The notes: generated from the letters alone by a model not told the origin. 64,000 nt of DNA from Rhizobium sp. R711 (GCF_002211365.1 NZ_LOKZ01000001.1:310001-374000), one strand, 5' to 3'; positions 9,509 through 18,664 are shown, counted from the stretch's first letter. A program made the numbers and translations.

Positions 9509-10186
9509 ATGTCGAAACCCCGGTTGAGACGGGAAGCAGATCTCCTTCTGCATCGTGGAACGAGGGCTGCCAGCAGCGATTATCGCGTGAGCCGCGCGCG
9601 CAGGCCTGCCGCCGTGCAGCGCCTGATCGGTGCGTTGGGCAACATCATGTTGTCCGATGCGGCTCCCTTGATGGAAAAATTCGTTGCCGGGAAGGTCTTT
9701 CACCAGCTGCAGGAGCCAGGTGCGATCGCGACAAAGCCCGCCACGCCCGTGCCATTGGGACCGCAGTTGCAGTTTGCACTGCGCAGTCTCGCCTCCAAAG
9801 GTGAGCCTTTCGCAGAAGTGGCTGCCGCCATCGGCGACGTTGCCAAGAGCCTGGAATGGGTTGCGAGCAAGACCGGCCCGTTTGCCAGCATCAACATAGA
9901 GCATACCCATGCGCATGCGGTAGTGGCGGGCATTTCAGGCATAGAGGAGCGGGACGACGTCGCTCTCGGCCTGACGATCATGGCGCCCTACAGTCGTTTC
10001 CCGGATCACATCCAGTATCGCTCTCGCGTTTTTCTGGCACTATCCGACTGCGAGTTTTCCTGTGACGACAAGGGATGGCAGCGCGCTTCCATAGGCTCCA
10101 TTTTCTTCAATGAAGCGGGCCACACCGTGGCGATGCGGTGCACTGCGCGACCTCTTCTGGCCGCCTGGTGCCACGTTGAAAGATAG
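9509..10186 (+). CDS. Cupin protein related to DMSP lyases, altered metal site
   Basis: A 225-residue protein whose C-terminal half resembles the cupin lyase family of DddQ/DddL-like enzymes: DDVALGLTIMAPYSRFPDH, then VFLALSDCEF, a Trp, and GHTVAMRCTARPLLAAWC. In the family the first metal cluster is a histidine-rich stretch followed by Glu and Tyr; here the same place reads DHIQYRSRVF (about residues 166-175), so one His remains while other His, the Glu and the Tyr are replaced. The late His (GHTVAM) is kept. ATG 9509 is chosen; a GTG at 9485 is an alternative. Lyase activity is doubtful. Confidence 0.6.
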   Translation: MSKPRLRREADLLLHRGTRAASSDYRVSRARRPAAVQRLIGALGNIMLSDAAPLMEKFVAGKVFHQLQEPGAIATKPATPVPLGPQLQFALRSLASKGEPFAEVAAAIGDVAKSLEWVASKTGPFASINIEHTHAHAVVAGISGIEERDDVALGLTIMAPYSRFPDHIQYRSRVFLALSDCEFSCDDKGWQRASIGSIFFNEAGHTVAMRCTARPLLAAWCHVER

Positions 10187-10217
10187 CCGATCGCCTCGCT
10201 GATTTGCCTATTGACGT

Positions 10218-12107
10218 TTGCGCGCCAAATCTTTGAATGGCAAAGGCCATTCTAGAGAGGACAAACTCCTGCGCGGCAGCGATAAAAATCCCGGATCTGG
10301 CGAGATGGCCGATCGCATTTATGGTGAAGGCTGGCAAGCAAGCGGCCTTGGTCCGCCGTCTTCATGGCCGCTCTGTCTGAAATCAGCCATCGACATCATG
10401 CTGCCGTCCCAAGCTCAGATCGTCATCTTCTGGGGCAAGGATTTCGTTGCCTTTTACAACGATGCCTATGCCACCACCATCGGGAGCAAGCATCCTCAGG
10501 CCCTCGGCCGCCCCGCGCGCGAAAATTGGAGCGAATTGTGGAGTGATTTGAAACCGCTCCTACGGCGTGTCCTCGATCATGGTGAAACGATGGTCGCAAA
10601 GGACCGACCGTTTTATATCGAGCGGCACGGCTATCCGGAGACCGTCTACTTCGATATTTCCTATTCGCCGATCAGGGACGAGGTCGGCAAGGTTCGCGGA
10701 GTGTTCTGCATCGTCTGCGAAACGACGGAGCGCGTGAAGTCCGAAACAGCACTGCGCGACAGCGAGGAGCGGTTTCGCGCAATCTTTTCGCAGTCGGCAG
10801 CGGGAATCGGTCAGTCGGATCTGGCGGGAAGATTCCTGCTCGTCAACAGACGTTTCTGCGAAATCAGCGGCTACTCGGAAGCCGAGCTCTTAAAGATGCG
10901 GGTACAGGACATCACGTTTCCCAAGGATCTCGACGACTACGCTCGTGCCTTCAGGACAATGCTTGACGCCGGACAGAGCTTTGAGATCGAAAAGCGCTAC
11001 GTTCGCAAGGACGGTAGCTTGGTCTGGGTAGCAAATTCGGTCTCTCCGATGCGCGACACGAATGGCGACCTCCGCCAGGCTGCCGCCGTCGTCGTCGATA
11101 TCACGGAACGCAAGCGTGCCCAGGAGGTTGAGCGTCGTCTTGCCGCGATCATCGCCTCGTCCGACGACGCCATTCTCAGTACGGATCTGAACATGAGGAT
11201 TTCGAGCTGGAACAGCGGAGCCGAAAAGCTCTACGGCTATTCGGCCGAAGAAGCGATCGGCCACTCCGTGGTATTGCTCGTTCCCGATGACCGGATTGAA
11301 GAGGAGCCGGCAATCATCCGGCAGGTCAGCGCCGGTCTAAGAGTTGATCCCTTCGAGACCAAGCGGCGGCGCAAGGATGGTCGCCTGGTCGACGTGCTGC
11401 TCAGCGTTTCACCGATTTTCGACGCTTATGGCAGGATCGTCGGAGCCTCGAAAATAGCGCACGACATCAGCGCTCGAAAGGAGGCCGAACGGCTTCAAAG
11501 CGTTCTGGTCGGCGAACTCAATCATCGCGTGAAGAACGTGCTCGCAACCGTGATGGCGATCGCGCGACAGACGCTCGGGCGCGAGAAAGCCAACAGAGCA
11601 GGCGTAGACGCATTCGAGGCACGTCTCGCCCTGATGTCGAGAGCGCATGACCTTCTGACGCATGGCAATTGGGAGCAGGCAGAGCTGGAAACGGTCGTCA
11701 GACAAGCGCTGTCGCCTCACCAACAGGACAGATTTATGATCTCGGGGCCGAGCATTCAACTTGCGCCGCGCGCCGTTGTGTCAATTTCGCTGGCACTGCA
11801 TGAACTGGCGACGAACGCCGCAAAGTATGGAGCGTTGTCGGTGCCGGAAGGCCGGGTTTCAATCGCATGGTCCTTAACGAGAGGTGAGCCTGTGAGGTTG
11901 GGACTGGAATGGCGCGAAACGGGGGGACCGAAGATTACCGAGCCCTCGCGCAAAGGTTTCGGTTCGCGCCTGATCGAAGACCTCCTGGCAGCCGAATTGA
12001 AAGGCGAGGTGAAGATCACCTATGATCAGACCGGCGTGATCTGCGTTGTCGACGCCCCCGTCGGCGCTGGATCGGATTATGATCGCTCGGTCTTGTCTCT
12101 GCCGTGA
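10218..12107 (+). CDS. PAS-domain sensor histidine kinase, HWE family
   Basis: A soluble kinase of up to 629 residues: an N-terminal PAS/GAF-like region (about 45-170, IVIFWGKDFVAFYNDAYATT), a PAS domain (about 180-300, with ITFPKDLDDYARAFRTML), another PAS (about 305-425), then the HWE kinase core: phosphoacceptor ELNHRVKNVLA (about 434), HELATNAAKYGAL and the W-x-E motif LEWRETGG. HWE kinases are common in rhizobia and often act in light, redox or general stress signalling. No transmembrane segment or response regulator is seen nearby. The start is uncertain: TTG 10218 or a later ATG such as 10305. Confidence 0.88.
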   Translation: MRAKSLNGKGHSREDKLLRGSDKNPGSGEMADRIYGEGWQASGLGPPSSWPLCLKSAIDIMLPSQAQIVIFWGKDFVAFYNDAYATTIGSKHPQALGRPARENWSELWSDLKPLLRRVLDHGETMVAKDRPFYIERHGYPETVYFDISYSPIRDEVGKVRGVFCIVCETTERVKSETALRDSEERFRAIFSQSAAGIGQSDLAGRFLLVNRRFCEISGYSEAELLKMRVQDITFPKDLDDYARAFRTMLDAGQSFEIEKRYVRKDGSLVWVANSVSPMRDTNGDLRQAAAVVVDITERKRAQEVERRLAAIIASSDDAILSTDLNMRISSWNSGAEKLYGYSAEEAIGHSVVLLVPDDRIEEEPAIIRQVSAGLRVDPFETKRRRKDGRLVDVLLSVSPIFDAYGRIVGASKIAHDISARKEAERLQSVLVGELNHRVKNVLATVMAIARQTLGREKANRAGVDAFEARLALMSRAHDLLTHGNWEQAELETVVRQALSPHQQDRFMISGPSIQLAPRAVVSISLALHELATNAAKYGALSVPEGRVSIAWSLTRGEPVRLGLEWRETGGPKITEPSRKGFGSRLIEDLLAAELKGEVKITYDQTGVICVVDAPVGAGSDYDRSVLSLP

Positions 12108-12132
12108 TCTCCTTGGCGGCCCGCCGCCATGC

Positions 12133-12417
12133 CTATGCGGTGATTTGGAATCCCGCGGGTACGGTATTTAACGATGCCGCGTGCACCTCGACAGCAACGA
12201 CAGAGGCGCCGGGTGGTCCTTGCCAGAACTCCTTCAACATCGCTGAAACAGCCGCATCCTGACCGGCGATGAGAGCGCTCACGGAGCCATCGTCTTCATT
12301 TCGAACCCAACCCGCCAGGCCGAGCGCTTCAGCCCTCGCCCGTGTCCAGACACGAAAGCTGACGCCCTGAACCCGCCCGGATATCCGCACCAGCATCGCC
12401 TTGGGATCGTCGTCCAT
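12133..12417 (-). CDS. acyP: Acylphosphatase
   Basis: A 94-residue single-domain protein of normal family length. The phosphate-binding loop GRVQGVSFRVWTR contains the catalytic arginine, and the catalytic asparagine lies in GLAGWVRNEDDGSV. It hydrolyses acyl phosphates such as carbamoyl or acetyl phosphate. ATG 12417 follows AGGAGG with a 5-base gap. It is convergent with the histidine kinase gene, 25 bases away. Confidence 0.92.
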   Translation of the reverse strand: MDDDPKAMLVRISGRVQGVSFRVWTRARAEALGLAGWVRNEDDGSVSALIAGQDAAVSAMLKEFWQGPPGASVVAVEVHAASLNTVPAGFQITA

Positions 12418-12619
12418 GCGTGCCTCCTGTGCACCTGCCTTTCCAGCAATCTGGCGCATCCGGAAAGAATTCAAGCATGGCTTTCACGCCGCAGTAGGTC
12501 GCCCTGATCTGCATCGCTCCAAATTGCTGAATTTTTTATGCCCGCAAGGCACCGACCGCTGGACCGCAGCGAACGATGCGCTACATTGATAAGTGCTTCA
12601 ACTTGAAGGGATCTCGATC

Positions 12620-12913
12620 ATGCGCAGGCTTATCGCAGTGACTTCAGTGCTCCTCGTCAGTTTCGTCGGTTCAGCCTTTGCGCAAGCAAGTATGGGGATG
12701 GACAGCAGCGGCCGATTTGACGGTTCGCCGCCACTTGGGACCGCGCCCGACAGCGATGGAACCGGTGGTGGAGGGCTCTCTATCCCGATCGACTTTGGCG
12801 CCACCAGTTCGACTTCCCGTTCGATCCAATGGACAGGTTGCCCCGAGGACCAGCGCGCAGCAGCGCGCGGCCGGACCAACACGCTCACAAATCAGGCGTG
12901 CCGCAACAATTGA
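12620..12913 (+). CDS. Small secreted protein of unknown function
   Basis: A 97-residue protein with a signal peptide (MRRLIAVTSVLLVSFVGSA, cleavage near AFA-QA). The mature part is Gly/Ser/Thr-rich (SDGTGGGGLSIPIDFGATS) and carries two cysteines (TGCPEDQ and NQACRNN) that may form a disulfide. ATG 12620 was chosen for the signal peptide. A factor-independent terminator follows 18 bases after the stop, so it is probably monocistronic. Confidence 0.65.
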   Translation: MRRLIAVTSVLLVSFVGSAFAQASMGMDSSGRFDGSPPLGTAPDSDGTGGGGLSIPIDFGATSSTSRSIQWTGCPEDQRAAARGRTNTLTNQACRNN

Positions 12914-12930
12914 AGGAGACCGGCATGACG

Positions 12931-12969
12931 CACCCCGCGCCAGCGAATTGGCGGTTCGCGGGGTGTTTT
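12931..12969 (+). terminator. Factor-independent terminator
   Basis: A perfect 9-bp stem, CACCCCGCG (12931-12939) with CGCGGGGTG (12957-12965), followed by TTTT (12966-12969). It ends transcription of the small secreted protein gene. Confidence 0.85.
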
Positions 12970-13011
12970 GCCTGTGCTAGGGGGTACGTGTAACGAAAGG
13001 CACGGACAGAC

Positions 13012-13683
13012 ATGCTCCCCTGGATCCAACTCGATAGCGCCGCCATTCCTGGTGAAAATGGTGAATTGCGTCTCAAGCAGAGAGGCAATGAATTCTCGAT
13101 CATGCTCGGCTCGAACGAGCTTATGAACAGCCGCCTGAGCGGCTCTGAGGAAGCGCTCGCAACGCTTTCGCAAGACAGGATCAAGGAACATACACGCCCC
13201 AGGATACTGATCGGCGGCCTCGGCATGGGCTTCACACTTCGCGCTGCCCTGTCCGTTTTGCCAGACGATGGCTTAATCATCGTTGCCGAACTGGTTCCAG
13301 CCGTTGTGCAATGGGCCCGCGGCCCGATGTCGCAAGTGTTCCAAGGCTGTCTCGACGATCCCCGCGTTGCCATCCATGAGGGCGACGTTGGCGAACTGGT
13401 AGGTCGAAGCAAGGCCCATTTCGACGCCATCTTGCTCGACGTGGACAATGGTCCCGACGGCCTTACCCGCTCCTCCAACGATCGTCTCTATGATTTCGCC
13501 GGCCTGCGCGCCGCGCGCAATGCGCTTCGACCCGGAGGCGTTCTCGCCGTCTGGTCATCTGGACCGGACGCATCCTTCACCCGGCGGCTTTGTGACTGCG
13601 GCTTTGCCGTCGAGGCTGTCAGTGTGCGCGCCAACGGCAAGCGCGGCGGCGCGCGTCATGTCATCTGGCTGGCCATCAAATAG
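13012..13683 (+). CDS. Spermidine synthase-like methyltransferase-fold protein
   Basis: A 223-residue protein with the spermidine-synthase/SAM-fold: glycine-rich loop RILIGGLGMGFTLRAAL (about 62-78), acidic ribose-binding strand IIVAELVPAVVQWA, and the DAILLDVDNGPDG strand. It is shorter than true polyamine aminopropyltransferases (about 280-300) and lacks part of the N-terminal barrel. It may be a small methyltransferase-fold protein. The convergent aldolase gene ends 1 base from its stop. Confidence 0.75.
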   Translation: MLPWIQLDSAAIPGENGELRLKQRGNEFSIMLGSNELMNSRLSGSEEALATLSQDRIKEHTRPRILIGGLGMGFTLRAALSVLPDDGLIIVAELVPAVVQWARGPMSQVFQGCLDDPRVAIHEGDVGELVGRSKAHFDAILLDVDNGPDGLTRSSNDRLYDFAGLRAARNALRPGGVLAVWSSGPDASFTRRLCDCGFAVEAVSVRANGKRGGARHVIWLAIK

Positions 13684-13684
13684 A

Positions 13685-14479
13685 TCAGCCTGCCTGAACT
13701 CGCCGTGCGGCGGCGATCGCACTGGCAGCACCGGACCGCAGCTGCTGTGTGTCGGCTCCGGCGATGACGAGATCAAAACCCATCTTCAACAGTTCGCCTG
13801 CCCGCTCACCATTGCTGCCAAAAACGCAGGCGAATTTGCTGTGCGCCCGGCAACGGGCTATCAGATGCTTGAGAACACCGTCAACCTCGGCCGTGTCAGG
13901 CGCCACTTTCGCGCCAGCCGACAGTGCGATCGACAGATCGGATGGGCCGACAAAGATGCCATCTATGCCATCTATCCGCATGATTTCGTCCGCACCTTCA
14001 AGGGCGGCACGGGTCTCGATCATGGCAATCGCCACCGTCTTTTCGTTGGCGTTCGCGAGATATTCTGCCGCGCAAAGCCCGGTATGATTCATCGCCAGTG
14101 TCGGGCCCCAGCTGCGCTCGCCGATTGGCGGATATTTTGTCGCTTTCGCGAAAGCCTCAGCGTCCGACACCGAGTTGATCATCGGCGCAATGATGCCCGA
14201 CGCGCCTGCATCGAGAAGCCGCGATGCGGATGCGAAATCGCCGACCGGTATTCGGGCGAGCACGGCCTTGCCGGCGAGCCTGCCCTGACCGACGCCAATG
14301 GCGGCCGATCCGATATCCCAGACACCGTGCTGCATATCCAGCACGATGGCATCAAAAGCCTCTTGCGCCAAATGATTAACGAAAAGCGGATCGGCAATGC
14401 CGATCCACGCGGATATCAACCCGCCCTTTCCGCTTCGGATCCGCCCTGCGAGGTCGTCGATCGTCGTTGCGCCACTCAT
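13685..14479 (-). CDS. HpcH/HpaI family aldolase (class II)
   Basis: A 264-residue TIM-barrel aldolase: VLDMQHGVWDIGSA near residue 48, metal ligands in AMIETRAALEG (Glu) and IFVGPSDLSIAL (Asp). Family members cleave 2-keto-3-deoxy acids or 4-hydroxy-2-oxo acids to pyruvate and an aldehyde. It is the last gene of a three-gene minus-strand operon (amidase 16763, isomerase 15361, aldolase), 18 bases after the isomerase gene. ATG 14479 follows AAAAGGAGATAGC. Confidence 0.9.
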   Translation of the reverse strand: MSGATTIDDLAGRIRSGKGGLISAWIGIADPLFVNHLAQEAFDAIVLDMQHGVWDIGSAAIGVGQGRLAGKAVLARIPVGDFASASRLLDAGASGIIAPMINSVSDAEAFAKATKYPPIGERSWGPTLAMNHTGLCAAEYLANANEKTVAIAMIETRAALEGADEIMRIDGIDGIFVGPSDLSIALSAGAKVAPDTAEVDGVLKHLIARCRAHSKFACVFGSNGERAGELLKMGFDLVIAGADTQQLRSGAASAIAAARRVQAG

Positions 14480-14497
14480 GCTATCTCCTTTTGTGGT

Positions 14498-15361
14498 TCA
14501 GCCAGCCGCGCGCTGCCTTTCTTGATGAAAGTCTTCGATGAATGACTTTTCAAGCAGGATGCCATCCCACTCCTCGGCAAAGAATGGCGAATCGTAAATC
14601 AAGGTAAAGGGTCCGCCGTAGCCTGCGGAGCGGCACGCTTCCAGGCATTTGCGATAGTCTTGCCTGTCGAGCCCCGATCCGGTGAAGTGGGCCTTGGCGT
14701 GGCAGAGTTCCGCACGACGCATGATGTCGCAAAGCCCTGCATATTTTTCTGGCGCAGCCCAATTGCCAAGATCGCCATTTAGACCAACTTTCCCTTCCAA
14801 AGTATCGAGCAGCCAGTTCGTCTGTTTGGGGAAAGCCAGAAGATCGAACCAATTTTCGGTGACGACACGAATGCCGCTATTGTCAGCCTGCTTCGCAAGC
14901 CAGCCAAGATGGTCCGCTGATCGCTCAAGGTTGTCTGCCGTGGGCGCCTGCTTGCCGGCAATCACCCGCATGTTCCTGGCGCCAAGCGCTTGGGCGATCG
15001 CAATCCAGCTGGCGATCCAGCGAATATCGCGCTCGCAGGTTTCTGGATGGCTTGGATCCCCATCTTCGACAAGCAGCGTCTGCAGCAGAATATCAGCCTC
15101 CTGGAGGGCGCCACGCATCTCAGCGAGATAGGCTGGTTGGAGGCTTGGCAGATGAAACGAGCATATCTCCAGCCGCCCGATGCCCCGCTTGGAAAGTTGT
15201 GCCGGTATCTCGGTCAGCAGGCAGCGCCCCGGTCCATATGGTTCCTTGGGCGCGGCACTCTTGTCCGGATCCGGGCTATAGGGATAGACAGCCCCTAGCA
15301 GCCGATGCAGCGACCACGTCGAAACAGCAAAACGCCCACCTTCCAAATCGCCTACAGTCAT
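14498..15361 (-). CDS. Sugar phosphate isomerase/epimerase (TIM-barrel, AP endonuclease 2 fold)
   Basis: A 287-residue xylose-isomerase-like TIM-barrel protein. The barrel strands include RLEICSFHLP, VVTENWFD (Glu ligand), LNGDLGNW (Asp) and ELCHAKAHF (His), spaced as in the IolE/IolI-type metal sites. ATG 15361 is preceded by GGAGGAGAAC, so an open frame extending to 15694 is not used. Its location between an amidase and an HpcH/HpaI aldolase suggests a small catabolic pathway for an amide- or sugar-derived acid; the substrate is unknown. Confidence 0.85.
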   Translation of the reverse strand: MTVGDLEGGRFAVSTWSLHRLLGAVYPYSPDPDKSAAPKEPYGPGRCLLTEIPAQLSKRGIGRLEICSFHLPSLQPAYLAEMRGALQEADILLQTLLVEDGDPSHPETCERDIRWIASWIAIAQALGARNMRVIAGKQAPTADNLERSADHLGWLAKQADNSGIRVVTENWFDLLAFPKQTNWLLDTLEGKVGLNGDLGNWAAPEKYAGLCDIMRRAELCHAKAHFTGSGLDRQDYRKCLEACRSAGYGGPFTLIYDSPFFAEEWDGILLEKSFIEDFHQERQRAAG

Positions 15362-15392
15362 GTTCTCCTCCCCAGGCGCAAAAACGACCGTC

Positions 15393-16763
15393 TCAAATGA
15401 ACTCTCCGCGGATAACCTCCTCAGCCGAAAGCGCCGCACTGAGGAGCGCTTCGTCGCGCTTGCCCACAGCAGAAAGCAGGAAGCCCGCCGGCATGTTGGC
15501 ATCTCCCGTTCCACAGGGGATCGATATGCCGCACCAATCGAGGAAATTGCCAAGCATGGTATTGCGTAGCGTCTTGCCGTTGGTTGCGAAAAACAAATCG
15601 TCGTCGGCTTCAAGGGGCGAAATTGGCGGCGCCACATGAGCAACGGTCGGAAAGGCAACAAGGCTTTCGCCCACAAGGCGCTCGACGTCGGCAATCAAGG
15701 CTTCACGCGCCGCGAGGATCGCAAGATAGTTCGAAAGCGTTGTTTTTTCGCCGAGTCTTATGCGCATCACGACCCGGTGATCCATCTCGGCGGCTCGGGG
15801 CGAAGCCAGCCGTTCACGGTGAAGCGCAAAAGCTTCTGCTGTGACCATGGCCCCCTGTGTCGCCATGAGCGCCAGGATTTCATCGAAAGCCGGGATCTTG
15901 ATCCGGCTGATCGATGCGCCCTCGGCTGCGAGCCAATCAACCGCTGTCTCGAAAGCTGCGAGGACGCCGGCTTCTGCTCCATCGAACACGACGTTTTCGG
16001 GGATCACGATATCGAGCCCCTTGAGCGGACGGGCGACAATTGAAGGCAACGCTGCGCCGCGCATTCCGGCGTCGACCCAAACAGCATCCTGAACGGTTCT
16101 TGAGAGCGGTCCAAGCGAGTCCAGGCTTTTCGCCAGCGGGTAGACGCCCGCCATCGGGTAGCGGCCGCGGGTAGCCTTGTATCCGACAATGCCGTTGAAG
16201 GCGGCAGGGATGCGCACCGAGCCTCCAGTATCCGTCCCCATCGCCACCGGAACGAGGCCGGCGGCCACCGCAACGCCGGCACCGGAAGACGAACCGCCTG
16301 GAATTCTTGGAACATCGCTGCTCAGCGGGTTGTGCGGTGTCGCGTAGTGCGGATTGATGCCGAGCCCGGAGAAGGCAAATTCGCTCATATTGGTACAGCC
16401 AATCGAGACCATGCCCGCTTGCTTCAGCGTTGCCACGACTGCCGCATCTGCCTCAGCCGCCTTACCACTTGCCAGAACGCTCGAGCCGGCCGTCGTGATC
16501 CGATTTTTGATATCGAAAAGGTCCTTCCAGGCAATTGGCACGCCATCCAGCATGCCGCGCGAGCGACCCTCCTTCAGTCGTTTCGACGAGGCTTTCGCTT
16601 CGTCTCTGGCGCGAGCCTTCAAAATAGTCGTGAACACCGCCCGATCGGCATATGCTTCAATGCTCTCGATCACCGCTTCCGTCACCTCGATCGGATCGAC
16701 AGCTGCCGTTTGAATGAGACCGGAAAGCTGCGCGACGGACATTGCGCCAAATGTTTTCGTCAT
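15393..16763 (-). CDS. Amidase signature family protein
   Basis: A 456-residue amidase. The Ser-Ser-Lys triad is visible: lysine in GVPIAWKDLFD (about residue 78), and the Gly/Ser stretch PGGSSSGAGVAVAAGLVPVA (about 150) with MGTDTGGSVRIPAA supplying the two serines. It hydrolyses a carboxamide to acid and ammonia. ATG 16763 gives the usual family N-terminus. It is first in the operon with the isomerase/epimerase (31 bases between stop and start) and the aldolase. Confidence 0.9.
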   Translation of the reverse strand: MTKTFGAMSVAQLSGLIQTAAVDPIEVTEAVIESIEAYADRAVFTTILKARARDEAKASSKRLKEGRSRGMLDGVPIAWKDLFDIKNRITTAGSSVLASGKAAEADAAVVATLKQAGMVSIGCTNMSEFAFSGLGINPHYATPHNPLSSDVPRIPGGSSSGAGVAVAAGLVPVAMGTDTGGSVRIPAAFNGIVGYKATRGRYPMAGVYPLAKSLDSLGPLSRTVQDAVWVDAGMRGAALPSIVARPLKGLDIVIPENVVFDGAEAGVLAAFETAVDWLAAEGASISRIKIPAFDEILALMATQGAMVTAEAFALHRERLASPRAAEMDHRVVMRIRLGEKTTLSNYLAILAAREALIADVERLVGESLVAFPTVAHVAPPISPLEADDDLFFATNGKTLRNTMLGNFLDWCGISIPCGTGDANMPAGFLLSAVGKRDEALLSAALSAEEVIRGEFI

Positions 16764-16986
16764 GGGGTATCCACACTCTGACTGACCTTCCGAACTAAGC
16801 CGAATTTCCGCGGCGAGCCAAGCCCTTAAAGTCAAATCAAACCGATTGGTTCGATTTTATGAACACAGCGTTTGTGTATCCGGTCTTCCATCGGAGCTTG
16901 CGAAAACACACATGGCCTTTGCGTGTTGTTTGCCGGCCTGAGGACGGCGATATGCCGGTGCACGCATCAGTGTAGGAGCAAACAAA

Positions 16987-17295
16987 ATGACAAAAGGCGA
17001 GAGTTGGAACACGGCGCGTGGCGAGGCGGTGCACCACAGCGCGACGGATCACGTGTTGAAGGGCACGGGTGAACGCGAATATGCCGAGCATGTGAATTCC
17101 CACAAACCTTCCATATCAGAACGCCTCATTGTCCTTGCGGCCTTCACGCTTCTTGGCGCTGCGGGGCTCACGGTGCATTTTACAGCACCGATGGCATCGG
17201 GCCTGGACAAGGCGACCGTTGGTTCGATCTCCGACTCGTTGCCCGCGGTCGATTATTGCCGTGAGCACAGCCCCTATCCGGACAGATCCTGCTGA
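16987..17295 (+). CDS. Small single-pass membrane protein, unknown
   Basis: A 102-residue protein with one hydrophobic segment (LIVLAAFTLLGAAGLTVHF, about residues 47-65) after a hydrophilic N-terminus, and a C-terminal tail with two cysteines (DYCREHSPYPDRSC). ATG 16987 follows TAGGAGCAAACAAA, a fair ribosome binding site. Not recognised as a named family. The region upstream (16764-16986) holds the promoter for this gene and the amidase operon. Confidence 0.55.
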   Translation: MTKGESWNTARGEAVHHSATDHVLKGTGEREYAEHVNSHKPSISERLIVLAAFTLLGAAGLTVHFTAPMASGLDKATVGSISDSLPAVDYCREHSPYPDRSC

Positions 17296-17365
17296 GGGAT
17301 CTGCCACGACCGGGCATGGACAACCCTGCGCCGCGATATAGTTATGCGCAAGGGGAGAATTGTCG

Positions 17366-17800
17366 ATGCCCGATGAGATCGATTACAGTCTGGAGCGTTT
17401 TAAAGAGGCGCAGAAGGGCACCTATGAGAAGGCGCTCTCAGAATTGAAAGACGGACACAAGCGCTCCCATTGGATGTGGTTCATTTTCCCTCAGATCGCC
17501 GGCCTCGGCTCCTCGTTGATGGCAGAAAAATACGCCATCCGCTCAGCGGAAGAGGCCGCAGCCTATCTTGCAGATCGCGTTTTAGGCAGCAGGCTGCTGC
17601 GCTGTGTCGATGCCGTTCTTGCCATTAAGGGCAAATCCGCACACGACGTCTTTGGCTCTCCTGATGATATCAAGCTGCGCTCTTCCATGACGCTCTTTGC
17701 GGCGATCAGCGAACACGGATCGCCGTTTCACAAGGTGATTGACCGGCTCTATCACGGAGAATTCGACAATCGTACCATCCAGCTTCTCAATGCCAAGTAG
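17366..17800 (+). CDS. DUF1810 family protein
   Basis: A 144-residue protein spanning the whole DUF1810 domain (RFKEAQKGTYEKALSELKDG, HWMWFIFPQIAGLG, AAYLADRVLGSRLLRC). Members are small soluble proteins present in many bacteria; the biochemical role is not known. ATG 17366 is chosen because AGGGGAGA lies 8 bases upstream; a TTG at 17360 is too close to that site. Confidence 0.88.
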   Translation: MPDEIDYSLERFKEAQKGTYEKALSELKDGHKRSHWMWFIFPQIAGLGSSLMAEKYAIRSAEEAAAYLADRVLGSRLLRCVDAVLAIKGKSAHDVFGSPDDIKLRSSMTLFAAISEHGSPFHKVIDRLYHGEFDNRTIQLLNAK

Positions 17801-17995
17801 CCGGCGCTCGGGCGCTGCGGCGTCTCGGCGCGGTTGAGATCTCATTGATCCGCGCTCCCGCTTGCTGATCGGTGCCGATCCCTTCGTCACCGAAATAACC
17901 GCGTGCCTCGAGGGGCTCACGCTTGAGCTGAAGTTCGGCACGCTTGGCATAAAGACGATGAAGGGAGTTTTGGCTTACGCGGTCAACCGATGCCA

Positions 17996-18619
17996 TCATG
18001 CAAAAGCAGTGATGGCAGCGTTGCAGGCCTTGGAGAAATGATTGCAACAGGTGTCGTTGCCCATGGCTTGGCGTGTGACGCGAGCGCCCTCCAGAAGAAG
18101 TGTCAGCGTATCGGCCAACAGCTTTGCTTCGCGCGCACCGGCGGCAAGACAGAGCGCTTCCAGCCTGTCGCGTTGCTCTGCCTTGTGGCGTTCGATCACG
18201 CCGTAGGCCGGATGCCCCTCACCCTTCAGCTCGATGGCTGCGTTGGCGAGATCACAGCCAACATGCTCGCCGCAAAGGCTTTGCGTGCGCGCTTCGATCC
18301 ATGCCCTGAGCTGCCCCTTCGGGTCGTCTGGATGGGCCGTCTCAAGATCACGCCAGATCGCCTCGGCCTTCTCCGAAGCACGGCGCAGCGTCTCGCAGAC
18401 CAATTCGTCCTTGGAGCCGAAATGGCGGTAGAGCGTCATCTTGTTGGTAAGCGCGGCATCCGCGATCGCATCCACGCCAATGCCGCGAATGCCGTGCTCA
18501 CGAAAAAGCTCGGCGGCGGTCGAGACGATGCGCTCCCGTGGCGGGATTTTCTCGTCAGTATTTGCGGGAGAATGCAGGCTCAACGATTCTGATTTTTTTG
18601 CGGACAAGGTCCTTGACAT
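17996..18619 (-). CDS. TetR/AcrR family transcriptional regulator
   Basis: A 207-residue regulator with the TetR HTH at about residues 28-75 (RERIVSTAAELFREHGIRG, IADAALTNKMTLYRHFGSKDEL) and a ligand-binding C-domain. A cysteine pair (NDTCCNHF) is near the C-terminus. The start codon lies next to palindromic sequences at 18635-18664 that are probably its own operators. The divergent target is the small gene at 18747. The inducer is unknown. Confidence 0.9.
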   Translation of the reverse strand: MSRTLSAKKSESLSLHSPANTDEKIPPRERIVSTAAELFREHGIRGIGVDAIADAALTNKMTLYRHFGSKDELVCETLRRASEKAEAIWRDLETAHPDDPKGQLRAWIEARTQSLCGEHVGCDLANAAIELKGEGHPAYGVIERHKAEQRDRLEALCLAAGAREAKLLADTLTLLLEGARVTRQAMGNDTCCNHFSKACNAAITAFA

Positions 18620-18634
18620 CCATGTGACCGATCG

Positions 18635-18664
18635 GTAACAAATGCATTGTTACTTACCGGTAAC
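18635..18664. promoter_or_regulatory. Probable TetR operator pair
   Basis: Inverted repeat GTAACA (18635-18640) with TGTTAC (18648-18653), immediately followed by the perfect palindrome TTACCGGTAA (18655-18664). It lies between tetR (start 18619, minus strand) and the small gene at 18747. A TTGACA (18613-18618) with TAACAA 17 bases on is a possible plus-strand promoter running into the operator. Binding is inferred from position and symmetry. Confidence 0.65.

Noticed and set aside
13448-14545. A long plus-strand open frame covering the HpcH/HpaI aldolase gene.
   Set aside because: Antisense shadow of a gene with complete catalytic motifs and a good ribosome binding site.
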